Assembly (NCBI RefSeq): GCF_009728145.1
Contig: NZ_WOCA01000013.1
Span: forward strand, 57,245-121,244
Direction: 5' to 3'
Length of the DNA: 64,000 bases
From: Ornithinibacillus caprae
GTDB lineage: Bacteria; Bacillota; Bacilli; Bacillales; Amphibacillaceae
Shown here: positions 55,737 through 64,000 of the stretch, piece by piece
How positions within the stretch are numbered: the first letter of the stretch is position 1
Layout: each line of letters opens with the position of its first letter
Notes under the pieces: model-generated
Told to the model about the DNA's origin: nothing
Database searches by the model: none
Seen by the model: only the letters and a program-made list of their open reading frames with translations
Translations under genes and position numbers: made by a program

Positions 55737-55784
55737 GGTCAGGTCCCTTGTCCCATTTTCAAATGGGACGAGGGACCTGACCCC
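55737..55784. repeat. Long palindrome GGGTCAGGTCCCTTGTCCC..., second copy
   Basis: Near-identical to 50707-50756 (loop CAAAT instead of CCGAA, one G for A in the right arm). Directly abuts the EIIB stop codon. Confidence 0.93.
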
Positions 55785-55795
55785 AAAACAAGAAA

Positions 55796-55830
55796 AACCA
55801 CTCCATTTTAATTGATGGAGTGGTTTTTTT
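55796..55830 (+). terminator. Terminator of the chb operon
   Basis: AACCACTCCAT (55796-55806) pairs perfectly with ATGGAGTGGTT (55815-55825), then T-run. Confidence 0.94.
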
Positions 55831-56060
55831 GTTGGATTTTCTGTGTTTTAACAAAAGATATGGTTTCACGCCACAAAAAACCAATCCATTAACCTGGTTC
55901 GATAGTCGCATCAAACGGCGGTGCATGTTGCATTATTGGGTTTTATTAACTATAAATGGTTGTTTTGCTTTTATTAATAGGGTATTATTTCCTATAAGGG
56001 TAATTTTTAGATTATTTCCCTTTTTAGAACTTATAAATTTAATAGATTTCAAATGAAATA
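55831..56060 (+). other. Region between chb terminator and riboswitch
   Basis: A frame at 55820-56056 begins inside the terminator T-run, has no ribosome site and no recognisable family; I do not call it a gene. A promoter-like pair at 55960-55988 is the only feature. Confidence 0.5.
55960..55988 (+). promoter_or_regulatory. Candidate promoter of the riboswitch-RHS transcript
   Basis: TTGTTT (55960-55965), 17-bp spacer, TATTAT (55983-55988), about 70 bp before the aptamer. Confidence 0.5.
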
Positions 56061-56132
56061 GCAAACTCGTTGAAAGACGGGGGCGCAAAGCCACAGGTCT
56101 AAAGCAATAATTGCAATGACGGCTGGGTTGCC
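56061..56132 (+). ncRNA. Cyclic di-GMP-I (GEMM) riboswitch aptamer
   Basis: GCAAAC-TCGTT-GAAA-GACGG-GGGCGCAAAG-CCACAGGTCTAAAG...ATGACGGCTGGGTTGCC. GAAA tetraloop, GGCGCAAAG, CTAAA and the GGGTTGCC closing strand are conserved; a GC-to-GC variation (GGGCGC for GGACGC) is within the family range. A terminator follows at 56149. It is the mirror image, in orientation, of the one at 47179-47250. Confidence 0.9.
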
Positions 56133-56148
56133 AAGTTGGATTTTTTAA

Positions 56149-56178
56149 GGGCATTCTGGCATAAGAATGCCCTTTTTT
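56149..56178 (+). terminator. Riboswitch expression-platform terminator
   Basis: GGGCATTC (56149-56156) pairs perfectly with GAATGCCC (56165-56172), then six T; 16 nt after the aptamer. Confidence 0.88.
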
Positions 56179-56406
56179 ATTGTCGAGGATTCTACGACTG
56201 GCTTACTAAAAAGGAGGGATGTTTTGTATTGATAGATTTAATATGAAAAATGTTTGAGTGCGCACCTAAGATTACATCAAAGAACTCTCCTAGGATGATA
56301 TATCAATTTATTTCATAACAACTATCAATGTTACTAGTGAACGATGAAAAAATTTTAAAAACAATTATCGGAAATTTTACACCATTTATACAATAGGAGA
56401 GATTTA
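56179..56406 (+). other. Leader between riboswitch and RHS gene
   Basis: 228 bp. AAAAGGAGGG at 56208-56220 touches ATG of a 12-codon frame (MFCIDRFNMKNV), too close for good initiation; it may be the relic of a gene or a leader peptide. No other feature seen. Confidence 0.4.
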
Positions 56407-59400
56407 ATGTATAGGAATAAGTTTAGAAAAATTAGAACAGCATTTATTATTTTCATAACAATATTATTAATCTTTACTAGTATGCCATTAGCACCTCTTG
56501 CTGCTAGCGGGGAGCTTCGTCAGTTTGAATTACCTGGTGAAGCAGATTTTATGAATCCAGAATCGATTCTGGATTTTCTGCCGAGGACAGGTCAGGATCC
56601 TGTACCATTACTTAACCCGGTACAGGGGAATCAACCATTTTTGCCTTCTGCAATAGATGGGGATACAACACCTTCAGCGGCACCGCGGGATCGTATGTAT
56701 GATGATACGGCAGAGGGGATATTATCACAATCCTTTGATCATCCTGTAGATTTAGTTTCAGGTGAATTGAAAATATCTGAAGTTGATCTCCTTTTACCTG
56801 GAATTGGCATGGATTATTTAGTAGAACGGACCTATCTACCAAACTCGGAAAAAGGTGACTTATGGCAATCAAGTTTATTTAATGAGCTTAGGATGTATGC
56901 AGAGTACCATATTGGTGAAACAAGGTTTGATGGAGGAGTTAATACTTATAATTTTGTCATTGGATCTGAGGATGGTTATATTACAAGCTATGATGATGAC
57001 TCATTAATAAATTATGAATTACATAAAGGGACATATGTACCGTCAGAAGATGAATCGACACTAGAACGTATTGATCAGTATGAATATGTAGTGACCAAAC
57101 CAGATGGTACGAAAATCACCTATTATGGATATTATGCTCCTTGGCGTTACAATACAGAAGATCCTGACCTTCCTGATTATCCAGATCAAGATTCAAAGCT
57201 AGGAAAAATGATTCGATATGAAGATAGAAAAGGGAATATCATTTCCTTTGATTATAATGAAAATGGAAATATTAACAAAGTAACGGATACAACTGGACAC
57301 ACCACTACCCTTAATTGGAAAGGTAACTTACTAGATTCTATGGAAGATCCTTTTGGAAGAGTAGTAAGTTATTCATATGATAGTTCTGATCGACTAAAGA
57401 AAGTAATTCAGGCTGACGGAAGAACGGTTAGCTATTCATATGATGGAGCAGATCGAATTACTTCCATAACAGATGATCAAAAGACAATGGAATTCTCGTA
57501 TAACAGTAATAATCAAGTAACTAGTGTCCGTATGTATGGTAAGGAATACTTTAAATTATCCTATCAAGACGGAGTAACAATTGTTACGGATGCAGGGGAT
57601 AACGTATGGAAGTATGAGCATAACGGAGAGCAACTAACGCGTGTAGTGAACCCGCTTAAAGAGGCTACCACTTATACGTACGAGGATGATTTACTAATTG
57701 GTATTTCCTCTCCACAGGGTACCATTAGCTATGATTACGATAACAAAGGTAATAAAGTGTCAGAAACCAATTTGGCAGGTGGAACCACAACCTATGTATA
57801 TGATTATGATGATCCAAATACATGGGAGCAACCTGTAAAAATTATTGACCCTTTAAAAGGGGAAACTACTTTTGAATATGATTCACAAGGTAATGTTACT
57901 AAACGGACGGATCCAACTGGTGTAATCATGTCCTTTTCGTATGATGACAATGGCCTTCTAACGCATATGAAAGATGCGCATGATAATGTAACGAAAATGA
58001 TTTATAACGATCAGGGATTTGTGGAAGAAGTAATTGATCCACTTGAATACAAAACTGCTTATACTTATGACAACTTTGGTCATGTATTAACTGAAAAGTT
58101 ACCGAACGGTGTAACCTATGGATATACGTATGATGACCGTGGCAATGTTTTAACCAGTAGTGAAGGTGGTAAAGTTACCATAAATACCTATGATAGCTCT
58201 GGAAGATTAGAGTCGGTTAAAGATCCTATTAATCGTATAACAACCTATTCATACAATGATCAGGGGTTAGTAGACACAATCACAGATTCTACAGGTACAA
58301 CGAAATATACGTATGATGATTTGGGTTACGTTGAAACCGTAAAAACGCCACAAGATGAAGTGACTACTTATACGAGAGATGCTCTAGGTCGCCCAGATAT
58401 CGTTGAAAGATCTACAGAGACATTAGATTATGTATTTGGACCATTTGGCGTAACTAATGTAAAAATAACAAGAGGAGAAACGGAAGAAAGCTTTACTTAT
58501 TCGTATGACGATCGTGGGAATGTAACTGGAATAGAAGATAATTTCGGACGTAATATCGCATTCTCTCATAATATTGAAGGTAAACGAACCAAATCTGTTG
58601 ATCCTATTGGTCGAGTTAATAAATGGTCCTATGATGCAGCTGGACGGGAAAAAACATGGACGGATGCTAATGGGAATGTTACGGAATATGTTTATGATAA
58701 TAATGGGTTATTGACTGATATTCTTCACCCAAATGGGTCCACGACAACATATGAGTATGATAACAACAAACGACTTGTTAAAAAAATATTACCAGATGAA
58801 GCAGTTGAAAGTTATGGATATGATAAAGCAGGCTGGTTAACGATTGAAACAAATGGAGCTGGTGAGACCAGCAAGTATGATTATGATGCACAAGGAAGAT
58901 TAAAATATTACACGGATCCAGCTAAAGGAGTAACGGAATATAGTTATGATGATGCTTCCCGTGTTACCGCAGTAAAAGATGCGTTAGGTAATCATGAAAC
59001 TTATGTGTATGATAATCTAGACCGTGTTATCGAAAATAAGGATTCAGCTGGTAGAACGGTGTACTTTGACTATGACGCTTATAATCGATTGACGAAAATG
59101 ACAGATCGAGCGGGTCTTGAGCATCAATGGAATTTCGTTGAGGATCAAAATCAAGTTGTATATACACGTCCCGATGGTGAGGAAACGACCTATACTTACG
59201 ATGTTAATAATCGTTTAATTAATATAAAGAACCCAAAAGGCGAAACAACTGAATTGAAGTACGATGATCGAGGACGCTTAACGGAACAAATCAATCCATT
59301 AGGAGAATCAAGTAAGTGGGTTTATAACGAATTAGATCAATTAATGGAAGAAGTGAATACGGCAGGTTATTCAACTACTTATACTTATGATGAAAAAGGC

Positions 59401-62400
59401 AGAGTAGAGAGAGTAACGGATCCGCTTGGACTAATCACTACCATTGAATATAACAACTATTATGATCTGCCAAAAGAAATTGAAGATTATCGCGGGGGAG
59501 TAACAAAATTCCAATATGATGCGATGGGACGAGAGGTTTCCTATACGGATGTAAAAGGAAATGTGTCTAGTCTAGATTATGATGGTATTGGTCGTGTTGA
59601 GGCTACTACAAATTCTTTAGGAGAAACCTATAAAATGCAATATCACCCTCTTGGTGGAATGAGTCAAATGACGGATCCGGAAGGTGGAATATGGGAATGG
59701 TCGTACGATTTATTAGGGAGAATGAAAACACAAAAAGACCCAGAGGGAAATGTGACGCAAACAGATTATGATGCAGCTGGACGATTAGTCTCACAAACTG
59801 ATGCTCTAGGAAACGTATACGAGTGGTCATATAATGCATTTGATCAGATTAAATTGGAGACCGATCCACTTGGAAATGAAACGGTTTATACGTATTCGGA
59901 ATTTGGCGAATTGGAAACCGTTACGGACGAACTTGGAAATATCATAAGTTATGAATATGATGAACTTGGAAGACCAATTGAAGTAACAGATCCAAGTGAA
60001 GCTACTACAGAATATGAGTATGATGCGATTGGACAAGTTGTTAAAATAACTGATGCCCTTGGCTATACGAATAAATTTGACTATGATTCACTTGGAAATA
60101 TAGTGGAACAAGTAGATGCGTTGGGAAATGCAGAAACGTTCACCTATGATGCGTACAGTCGGGTAACAAGTAAAACAGACTTTCGTGAGAATACGACTAC
60201 TTATGTTTATGATAATAAAAATGGCAGGACAACAATTACCAATCCATTAGGTGAGGTAACAACTTTAAGTTATGATAGTTTAAATCAATTGGAGTCTATT
60301 ACCGATGCTGCAGGTGAGACAACGACCTATGAATATGATGCAGCTGGTCGTATCATATCCGAAACAGATCCACTGGGGTATTCCAATCAAATGGAATATG
60401 ATGGACTGGATAATGTGATAGCTTTAATAGATGAGAACAACGAAAAAATATCCTATGAATATGATCAAGTTGGAAATCTATTAAAAGAAATTGATCCTTT
60501 AGGAGATACAACTACTTACACGTATGATGCAAATTATCAAGTGAAAAAAATCGTGGATGCACGTGGAGGAATTACCGCATATGATTATGACGTCCTTGGT
60601 AATATAACTACGCAAACCGACCCTGAAGGTGGCGAGTGGAATTTTACCTATGATGAACTAAGTCGTTTAACTGAAACAACAGACCCTTTAGGAGATAAAT
60701 ATAAGTTTACGTATGATAATCTTGGTCGAGTGATAGAGGAAACAGACCAGGCAGGATTTACAACGCTCTATAAGTATGACGAGTTAGGTCGTATGACGGA
60801 GCAAATTACAAATGATAGTGGGAAATGGGAATATGAGTATAATCCAAATGGGTGGCTTACTAGCATTGTAGACCCATTAAAAGGGAAAACAACGTATGAG
60901 TATGACGCAAATGGTAACTTAATCAAGGAAGTTGATCCACTAAAACGAGAAGATAAATATGTTTACGATGAATTGAATCGCATGACGAAGTATATTGACG
61001 CTTCCGATTATGTTACGAAATGGGATTATGATGAAATAGGTAATTTGGTTGAAGAGACAAATGCTCTTGGAGAATCTATTACGTATGATTATGATGCATT
61101 ATCTAGATTAATAGAAGAAAAGTCTCCAAGTGGTTCAACATGGAAATATGAATACGATCCTACTGGAAACTTAATTAAAGAAATTAATCCATTAGGAAAT
61201 GAAACTAATTATGACTATGATGCAACGCATCAATTGGTAAAAGTAACAGATGCTCTAGATGGAGTTACTAGCTATCATTATGATCAAACAGGTAATTTAA
61301 CTGAAATTATTGATGCGAATGGAAACACTCGTAAATGGGTATATGACCTTAATGCCAATGTTATAGAAGAAATAGATGGGTTAGGTAATGTTCATTCCTA
61401 TGCCTATGACTCAGCTGGTCAATTAGTAGAAGAGATAAACAGGAACGGTCAAACGATTAAATATGACTACACACCTCGTGGTGAAGTTGCAGAAATTAAT
61501 TTAGATGGATTTAAACAAGAGTACAAATATGACGAGCTAAGTCGTCTTACTTACATGAAGTCTCCAGATTCAGAGGATTCCTTCAAGTATGATGCACTTG
61601 GTAGAATAATCGAACAGATGAATCATAATGTAGAAAAGCAATTATTCTTTAACTATGATGCGGTTGGTAATATTACAAGTATGACGAATAGTGAAGACCG
61701 TACGATTTCCTATAATTATGATTCACGTAACCTTATGACTTCTATAACAGATCCTGATGGTGAAACTAGTAAATATAGCTACGATGCACTTGGTAGAATT
61801 GAACAGCAAGATTTGGCTAACAACAATCAAATTAAACGAACCTATACAGTAGATGGTCAACTTGATAGTATTGAAAATCGTAACCATGACGGGGTAATCT
61901 CAACATTTACCTATGAGTATAATGATGCTGGGCAGCGTGCGAAGCAAATTGAAGAAGATGGATCTACCACAACTTACAGTTATGATGCCTTAAACCGTTT
62001 AACAGCTGTGGATTACCCGTTAGACAAAATGTATGAGAGGGAGCCTGAATTTCCTGAAAATCGAAAACACCATAGAACAAATGATGAACAGAATTCACTT
62101 GCATTAGAGGCTCTTAATGAAGAGGATGTCAAAGCAAAAACTTCTTCCAATGATGCAGATTCAATATATGATAACCAGGAACTTGAAAATGTAGGTGAGG
62201 CTGTTTCAACTGTTGAAAAGACATTAGATGAAGACGAAAAAGTTAAACTTGAAGAAAAGGAGCAACATGAGAAAGATAGAGATGTACAAGGCAACCGAGA
62301 TGTAGTAACAGATACTAATGATTCAGAAGTAGATAATCAAGATCAAGAGGCAGGTTTCTTTAAAAAAACATGGGAAAATATTAAAGAATTTTTTCAAAAA

Positions 62401-64000
62401 GTTTGGGAAGGAATTAAAACTGCTTGGAATTGGTTTATTGGATTATTTACATCTACTGCCTCTGCAACACCAAAAGATCCATTCTTAAAGCAAAATGGTG
62501 TGGGAAATGGTTCTGATAAAGGTAAGGAATCGGATCAAGCAATAGAAAATAATAAAGAACAAAATATCCAGCAAGAACAAACAGAAGAAGTAGATAGTTC
62601 TAAATTATACGGGAATGTGAAACTTGGTGCAGATGAAGGTATTGATTCGGAAGGATTTCCAGAAGAACCGAAATACATGGTTGAACCGGTAGACTATGTA
62701 GAATACACATATGATGCTGTTGGAAACCGTTTGACTGAGACAGCTGATGGAGAAGTAACGAATTATTACTATAATGAGAACAACCAACTAGTCAAAGCTG
62801 GTGACCAATCGTTTGAGTATGACGAAAATGGAAATATCATACAGGAAACAAGTTTATTTGAACAACGAACGTACACATATGATGCGGCTAATCGATTACG
62901 TACAGTTATGTTCGGTGACAACAGCTATGTAACTTATGGTTATGATGGCCTCGATCGTAAAGTAACTCGTGAAAGTGGTATGTGGCGTTCACTTGGTAAT
63001 CCATATAAAGATGGACATCCGGGGCAAGGAAAAGGATTAGAGAAAGATAACCCAGGAAAAGGCAATGATAAGGACAATCCTGGAAAAGGAAGAGATAAAG
63101 AAGATCATCCAGGTCAGGGAAACGCTTGGGGACTTTATAAGCATGGAGAAGGCAAAGAAAAGATGGAAGTTGTAGAAAATCGCTACTTCTATGAAGGGAT
63201 GAGCCATCTCGTGCACAAGGAGTATAGTCCATCCGGATCACCATATGCAGAATACTACATCGGTGCAAACAACCAAGTGGTATCGCAAAAAATGTTCGGT
63301 TATCATGGACGAAGTATTCCAGGCCATGACCCAAGTATGAAAACAACTGGTGGCATGATGTATTATCATTATGATGGAATGGCTACGGCAAGTGAGCTAA
63401 CCGACCGCCACGGAGATGTAATCCAAAGCTATCGACATGATGCATTTGGTGGTCTTGTAAACGGTATTACGGCGCCTTATAATACAACAAGCTATACTGG
63501 TCATTCGTATGATCAAGATGTAGGCTTAATCGATATGCAGGCCCGTATGTATGATCCATCGACTGCTCGATTCTTACAGGAAGATACGTATGCGGGAACG
63601 TTGGATAATCCGTTAACACAAAACCGTTATTCTTACGTGATGAATAATCCGTTGAATTATTGGGATCCAACGGGACGGACGGCAGAGGAAATCCCGTCAG
63701 AAGTAATTCAAAAAAAGGATTTTTCTGTCACGTTAACTGGTGATGAAGCAGAATTTGGTATTCGAGAAACGTGGGAATATAATTTTCAAGACTATGGGTC
63801 TCACACCAATAATCAAAATTATAGAGAAGTAGTTGGCGAACGCGACATAACACTGTATTGGGATGAAGTCACAACAGAGACCTGGTATTACCAAGCAGTC
63901 CTTAAAGGATATTTTGATGAGGAAGGGGTAGGTCATACCGATAATATCTCGAAATCAATAGAGTATAGTAGGGTAGACACCCGACCAGGATCTGTAGTAA
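56407..64000 (+). CDS. Giant secreted RHS / YD-repeat protein (partial, runs off right edge)
   Basis: At least 2531 codons without a stop. Signal peptide about 1-33 (cut near LAPLAA), a beta-rich N-domain (about 34-240), then dozens of YD repeats (xYTYDxxGRLxxxTDPxG type) forming the RHS shell, a non-YD insert (about 1879-2096), more YD repeats, a GKG/DKDNPGKG linker (about 2200-2242), the RHS-associated core YDQDVGLIDMQARMYDPSTA starting at 2368, and YWDPTG (2418-2423) where the variable C-terminal part begins. This is the plan of WapA/polymorphic-toxin proteins. The toxin and any immunity gene lie beyond the window. Start ATG follows ATAGGAGAG. Behind a c-di-GMP riboswitch. Confidence 0.9.
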   Translation, partial: MYRNKFRKIRTAFIIFITILLIFTSMPLAPLAASGELRQFELPGEADFMNPESILDFLPRTGQDPVPLLNPVQGNQPFLPSAIDGDTTPSAAPRDRMYDDTAEGILSQSFDHPVDLVSGELKISEVDLLLPGIGMDYLVERTYLPNSEKGDLWQSSLFNELRMYAEYHIGETRFDGGVNTYNFVIGSEDGYITSYDDDSLINYELHKGTYVPSEDESTLERIDQYEYVVTKPDGTKITYYGYYAPWRYNTEDPDLPDYPDQDSKLGKMIRYEDRKGNIISFDYNENGNINKVTDTTGHTTTLNWKGNLLDSMEDPFGRVVSYSYDSSDRLKKVIQADGRTVSYSYDGADRITSITDDQKTMEFSYNSNNQVTSVRMYGKEYFKLSYQDGVTIVTDAGDNVWKYEHNGEQLTRVVNPLKEATTYTYEDDLLIGISSPQGTISYDYDNKGNKVSETNLAGGTTTYVYDYDDPNTWEQPVKIIDPLKGETTFEYDSQGNVTKRTDPTGVIMSFSYDDNGLLTHMKDAHDNVTKMIYNDQGFVEEVIDPLEYKTAYTYDNFGHVLTEKLPNGVTYGYTYDDRGNVLTSSEGGKVTINTYDSSGRLESVKDPINRITTYSYNDQGLVDTITDSTGTTKYTYDDLGYVETVKTPQDEVTTYTRDALGRPDIVERSTETLDYVFGPFGVTNVKITRGETEESFTYSYDDRGNVTGIEDNFGRNIAFSHNIEGKRTKSVDPIGRVNKWSYDAAGREKTWTDANGNVTEYVYDNNGLLTDILHPNGSTTTYEYDNNKRLVKKILPDEAVESYGYDKAGWLTIETNGAGETSKYDYDAQGRLKYYTDPAKGVTEYSYDDASRVTAVKDALGNHETYVYDNLDRVIENKDSAGRTVYFDYDAYNRLTKMTDRAGLEHQWNFVEDQNQVVYTRPDGEETTYTYDVNNRLINIKNPKGETTELKYDDRGRLTEQINPLGESSKWVYNELDQLMEEVNTAGYSTTYTYDEKGRVERVTDPLGLITTIEYNNYYDLPKEIEDYRGGVTKFQYDAMGREVSYTDVKGNVSSLDYDGIGRVEATTNSLGETYKMQYHPLGGMSQMTDPEGGIWEWSYDLLGRMKTQKDPEGNVTQTDYDAAGRLVSQTDALGNVYEWSYNAFDQIKLETDPLGNETVYTYSEFGELETVTDELGNIISYEYDELGRPIEVTDPSEATTEYEYDAIGQVVKITDALGYTNKFDYDSLGNIVEQVDALGNAETFTYDAYSRVTSKTDFRENTTTYVYDNKNGRTTITNPLGEVTTLSYDSLNQLESITDAAGETTTYEYDAAGRIISETDPLGYSNQMEYDGLDNVIALIDENNEKISYEYDQVGNLLKEIDPLGDTTTYTYDANYQVKKIVDARGGITAYDYDVLGNITTQTDPEGGEWNFTYDELSRLTETTDPLGDKYKFTYDNLGRVIEETDQAGFTTLYKYDELGRMTEQITNDSGKWEYEYNPNGWLTSIVDPLKGKTTYEYDANGNLIKEVDPLKREDKYVYDELNRMTKYIDASDYVTKWDYDEIGNLVEETNALGESITYDYDALSRLIEEKSPSGSTWKYEYDPTGNLIKEINPLGNETNYDYDATHQLVKVTDALDGVTSYHYDQTGNLTEIIDANGNTRKWVYDLNANVIEEIDGLGNVHSYAYDSAGQLVEEINRNGQTIKYDYTPRGEVAEINLDGFKQEYKYDELSRLTYMKSPDSEDSFKYDALGRIIEQMNHNVEKQLFFNYDAVGNITSMTNSEDRTISYNYDSRNLMTSITDPDGETSKYSYDALGRIEQQDLANNNQIKRTYTVDGQLDSIENRNHDGVISTFTYEYNDAGQRAKQIEEDGSTTTYSYDALNRLTAVDYPLDKMYEREPEFPENRKHHRTNDEQNSLALEALNEEDVKAKTSSNDADSIYDNQELENVGEAVSTVEKTLDEDEKVKLEEKEQHEKDRDVQGNRDVVTDTNDSEVDNQDQEAGFFKKTWENIKEFFQKVWEGIKTAWNWFIGLFTSTASATPKDPFLKQNGVGNGSDKGKESDQAIENNKEQNIQQEQTEEVDSSKLYGNVKLGADEGIDSEGFPEEPKYMVEPVDYVEYTYDAVGNRLTETADGEVTNYYYNENNQLVKAGDQSFEYDENGNIIQETSLFEQRTYTYDAANRLRTVMFGDNSYVTYGYDGLDRKVTRESGMWRSLGNPYKDGHPGQGKGLEKDNPGKGNDKDNPGKGRDKEDHPGQGNAWGLYKHGEGKEKMEVVENRYFYEGMSHLVHKEYSPSGSPYAEYYIGANNQVVSQKMFGYHGRSIPGHDPSMKTTGGMMYYHYDGMATASELTDRHGDVIQSYRHDAFGGLVNGITAPYNTTSYTGHSYDQDVGLIDMQARMYDPSTARFLQEDTYAGTLDNPLTQNRYSYVMNNPLNYWDPTGRTAEEIPSEVIQKKDFSVTLTGDEAEFGIRETWEYNFQDYGSHTNNQNYREVVGERDITLYWDEVTTETWYYQAVLKGYFDEEGVGHTDNISKSIEYSRVDTRPGSVV

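Noticed and set aside
55820..56056. A 78-codon gene ahead of the second riboswitch
   Set aside because: It begins inside the chb terminator, has no ribosome site, and matches no family I recognise.

Overview
The window is about 39% GC by eye and reads as chromosome of an endospore-forming, motile Bacillaceae bacterium. The evidence is conserved Bacillus-type synteny: rpiB-ywlG-glyA-upp-wecB-atpIBEFHAGDC-ywzB-ywmB-murA, then spoIID-spoIIQ, spoIIID-mbl-flhO-flhP and fabZ. Gene content and the style of the intergenic repeats suggest the Oceanobacillus / Virgibacillus / Ornithinibacillus neighbourhood; the genus is an inference. No prophage, insertion sequence, tRNA, rRNA or CRISPR was seen.

Layout. 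1-5.2 kb: the end of a chemotaxis receptor, then one-carbon, pentose, pyrimidine and UDP-ManNAc genes. 5.3-7.5 kb: a secreted subtilase. 7.9-15.2 kb: the complete F1Fo ATP synthase operon, with hairpins or palindromic repeats in most of its larger intergenic gaps. 15.7-18.1 kb: ywzB, ywmB, murA. 18.8-28.5 kb: a dpp/ykf-type operon for uptake and hydrolysis of murein peptides, lying between murA and spoIID, which are neighbours in B. subtilis. 28.8-33.7 kb: spoIID, spoIIQ, an AimR-like pheromone receptor with a 44-codon secreted-peptide gene behind two Spo0A boxes, a usd-like leader ORF, and spoIIID. 34.4-35.4 kb: a NERD-domain gene. 35.9-39.9 kb: mbl, flhO, flhP, an EpuA-family gene, fabZ. 40.1-45.9 kb: an acidic lipoprotein, yjfB, and a TetR-controlled RND efflux pair. 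46.1-50.7 kb: HU, a small operon behind a c-di-GMP-I riboswitch, a two-gene ThrE-type exporter, an orphan duplicated c-subunit-like protein, and tagO. 50.8-55.7 kb: a PTS/GH4 locus for a beta-disaccharide, probably diacetylchitobiose. 56.1-64 kb: a second c-di-GMP-I riboswitch ahead of a giant secreted RHS/YD-repeat protein that runs off the right edge.

Most unusual content. (1) Five polar tandem arrays of a 20-22 bp unit, mostly 21 bp, with core ATCGGACAC. All point along + and several start right after an intrinsic terminator. A sixth post-terminator array has an unrelated core (TAATTCAGCA), about the same period, and a terminal inverted repeat. (2) The receptor/peptide pair between spoIIQ and spoIIID, which looks like a Spo0A-controlled peptide signalling switch related to arbitrium receptors but outside any phage. 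(3) Two c-di-GMP riboswitches on opposite strands. Three other short palindrome families also sit at gene 3' ends.

Starts were re-chosen from ribosome-binding sites where the longest frame was misleading (wecB, the subtilase, atpB, atpE, atpF, murA, dppD, ykfD, spoIIID, tetR, chbF and others). All functions are read from the sequence by eye; no database search was run.
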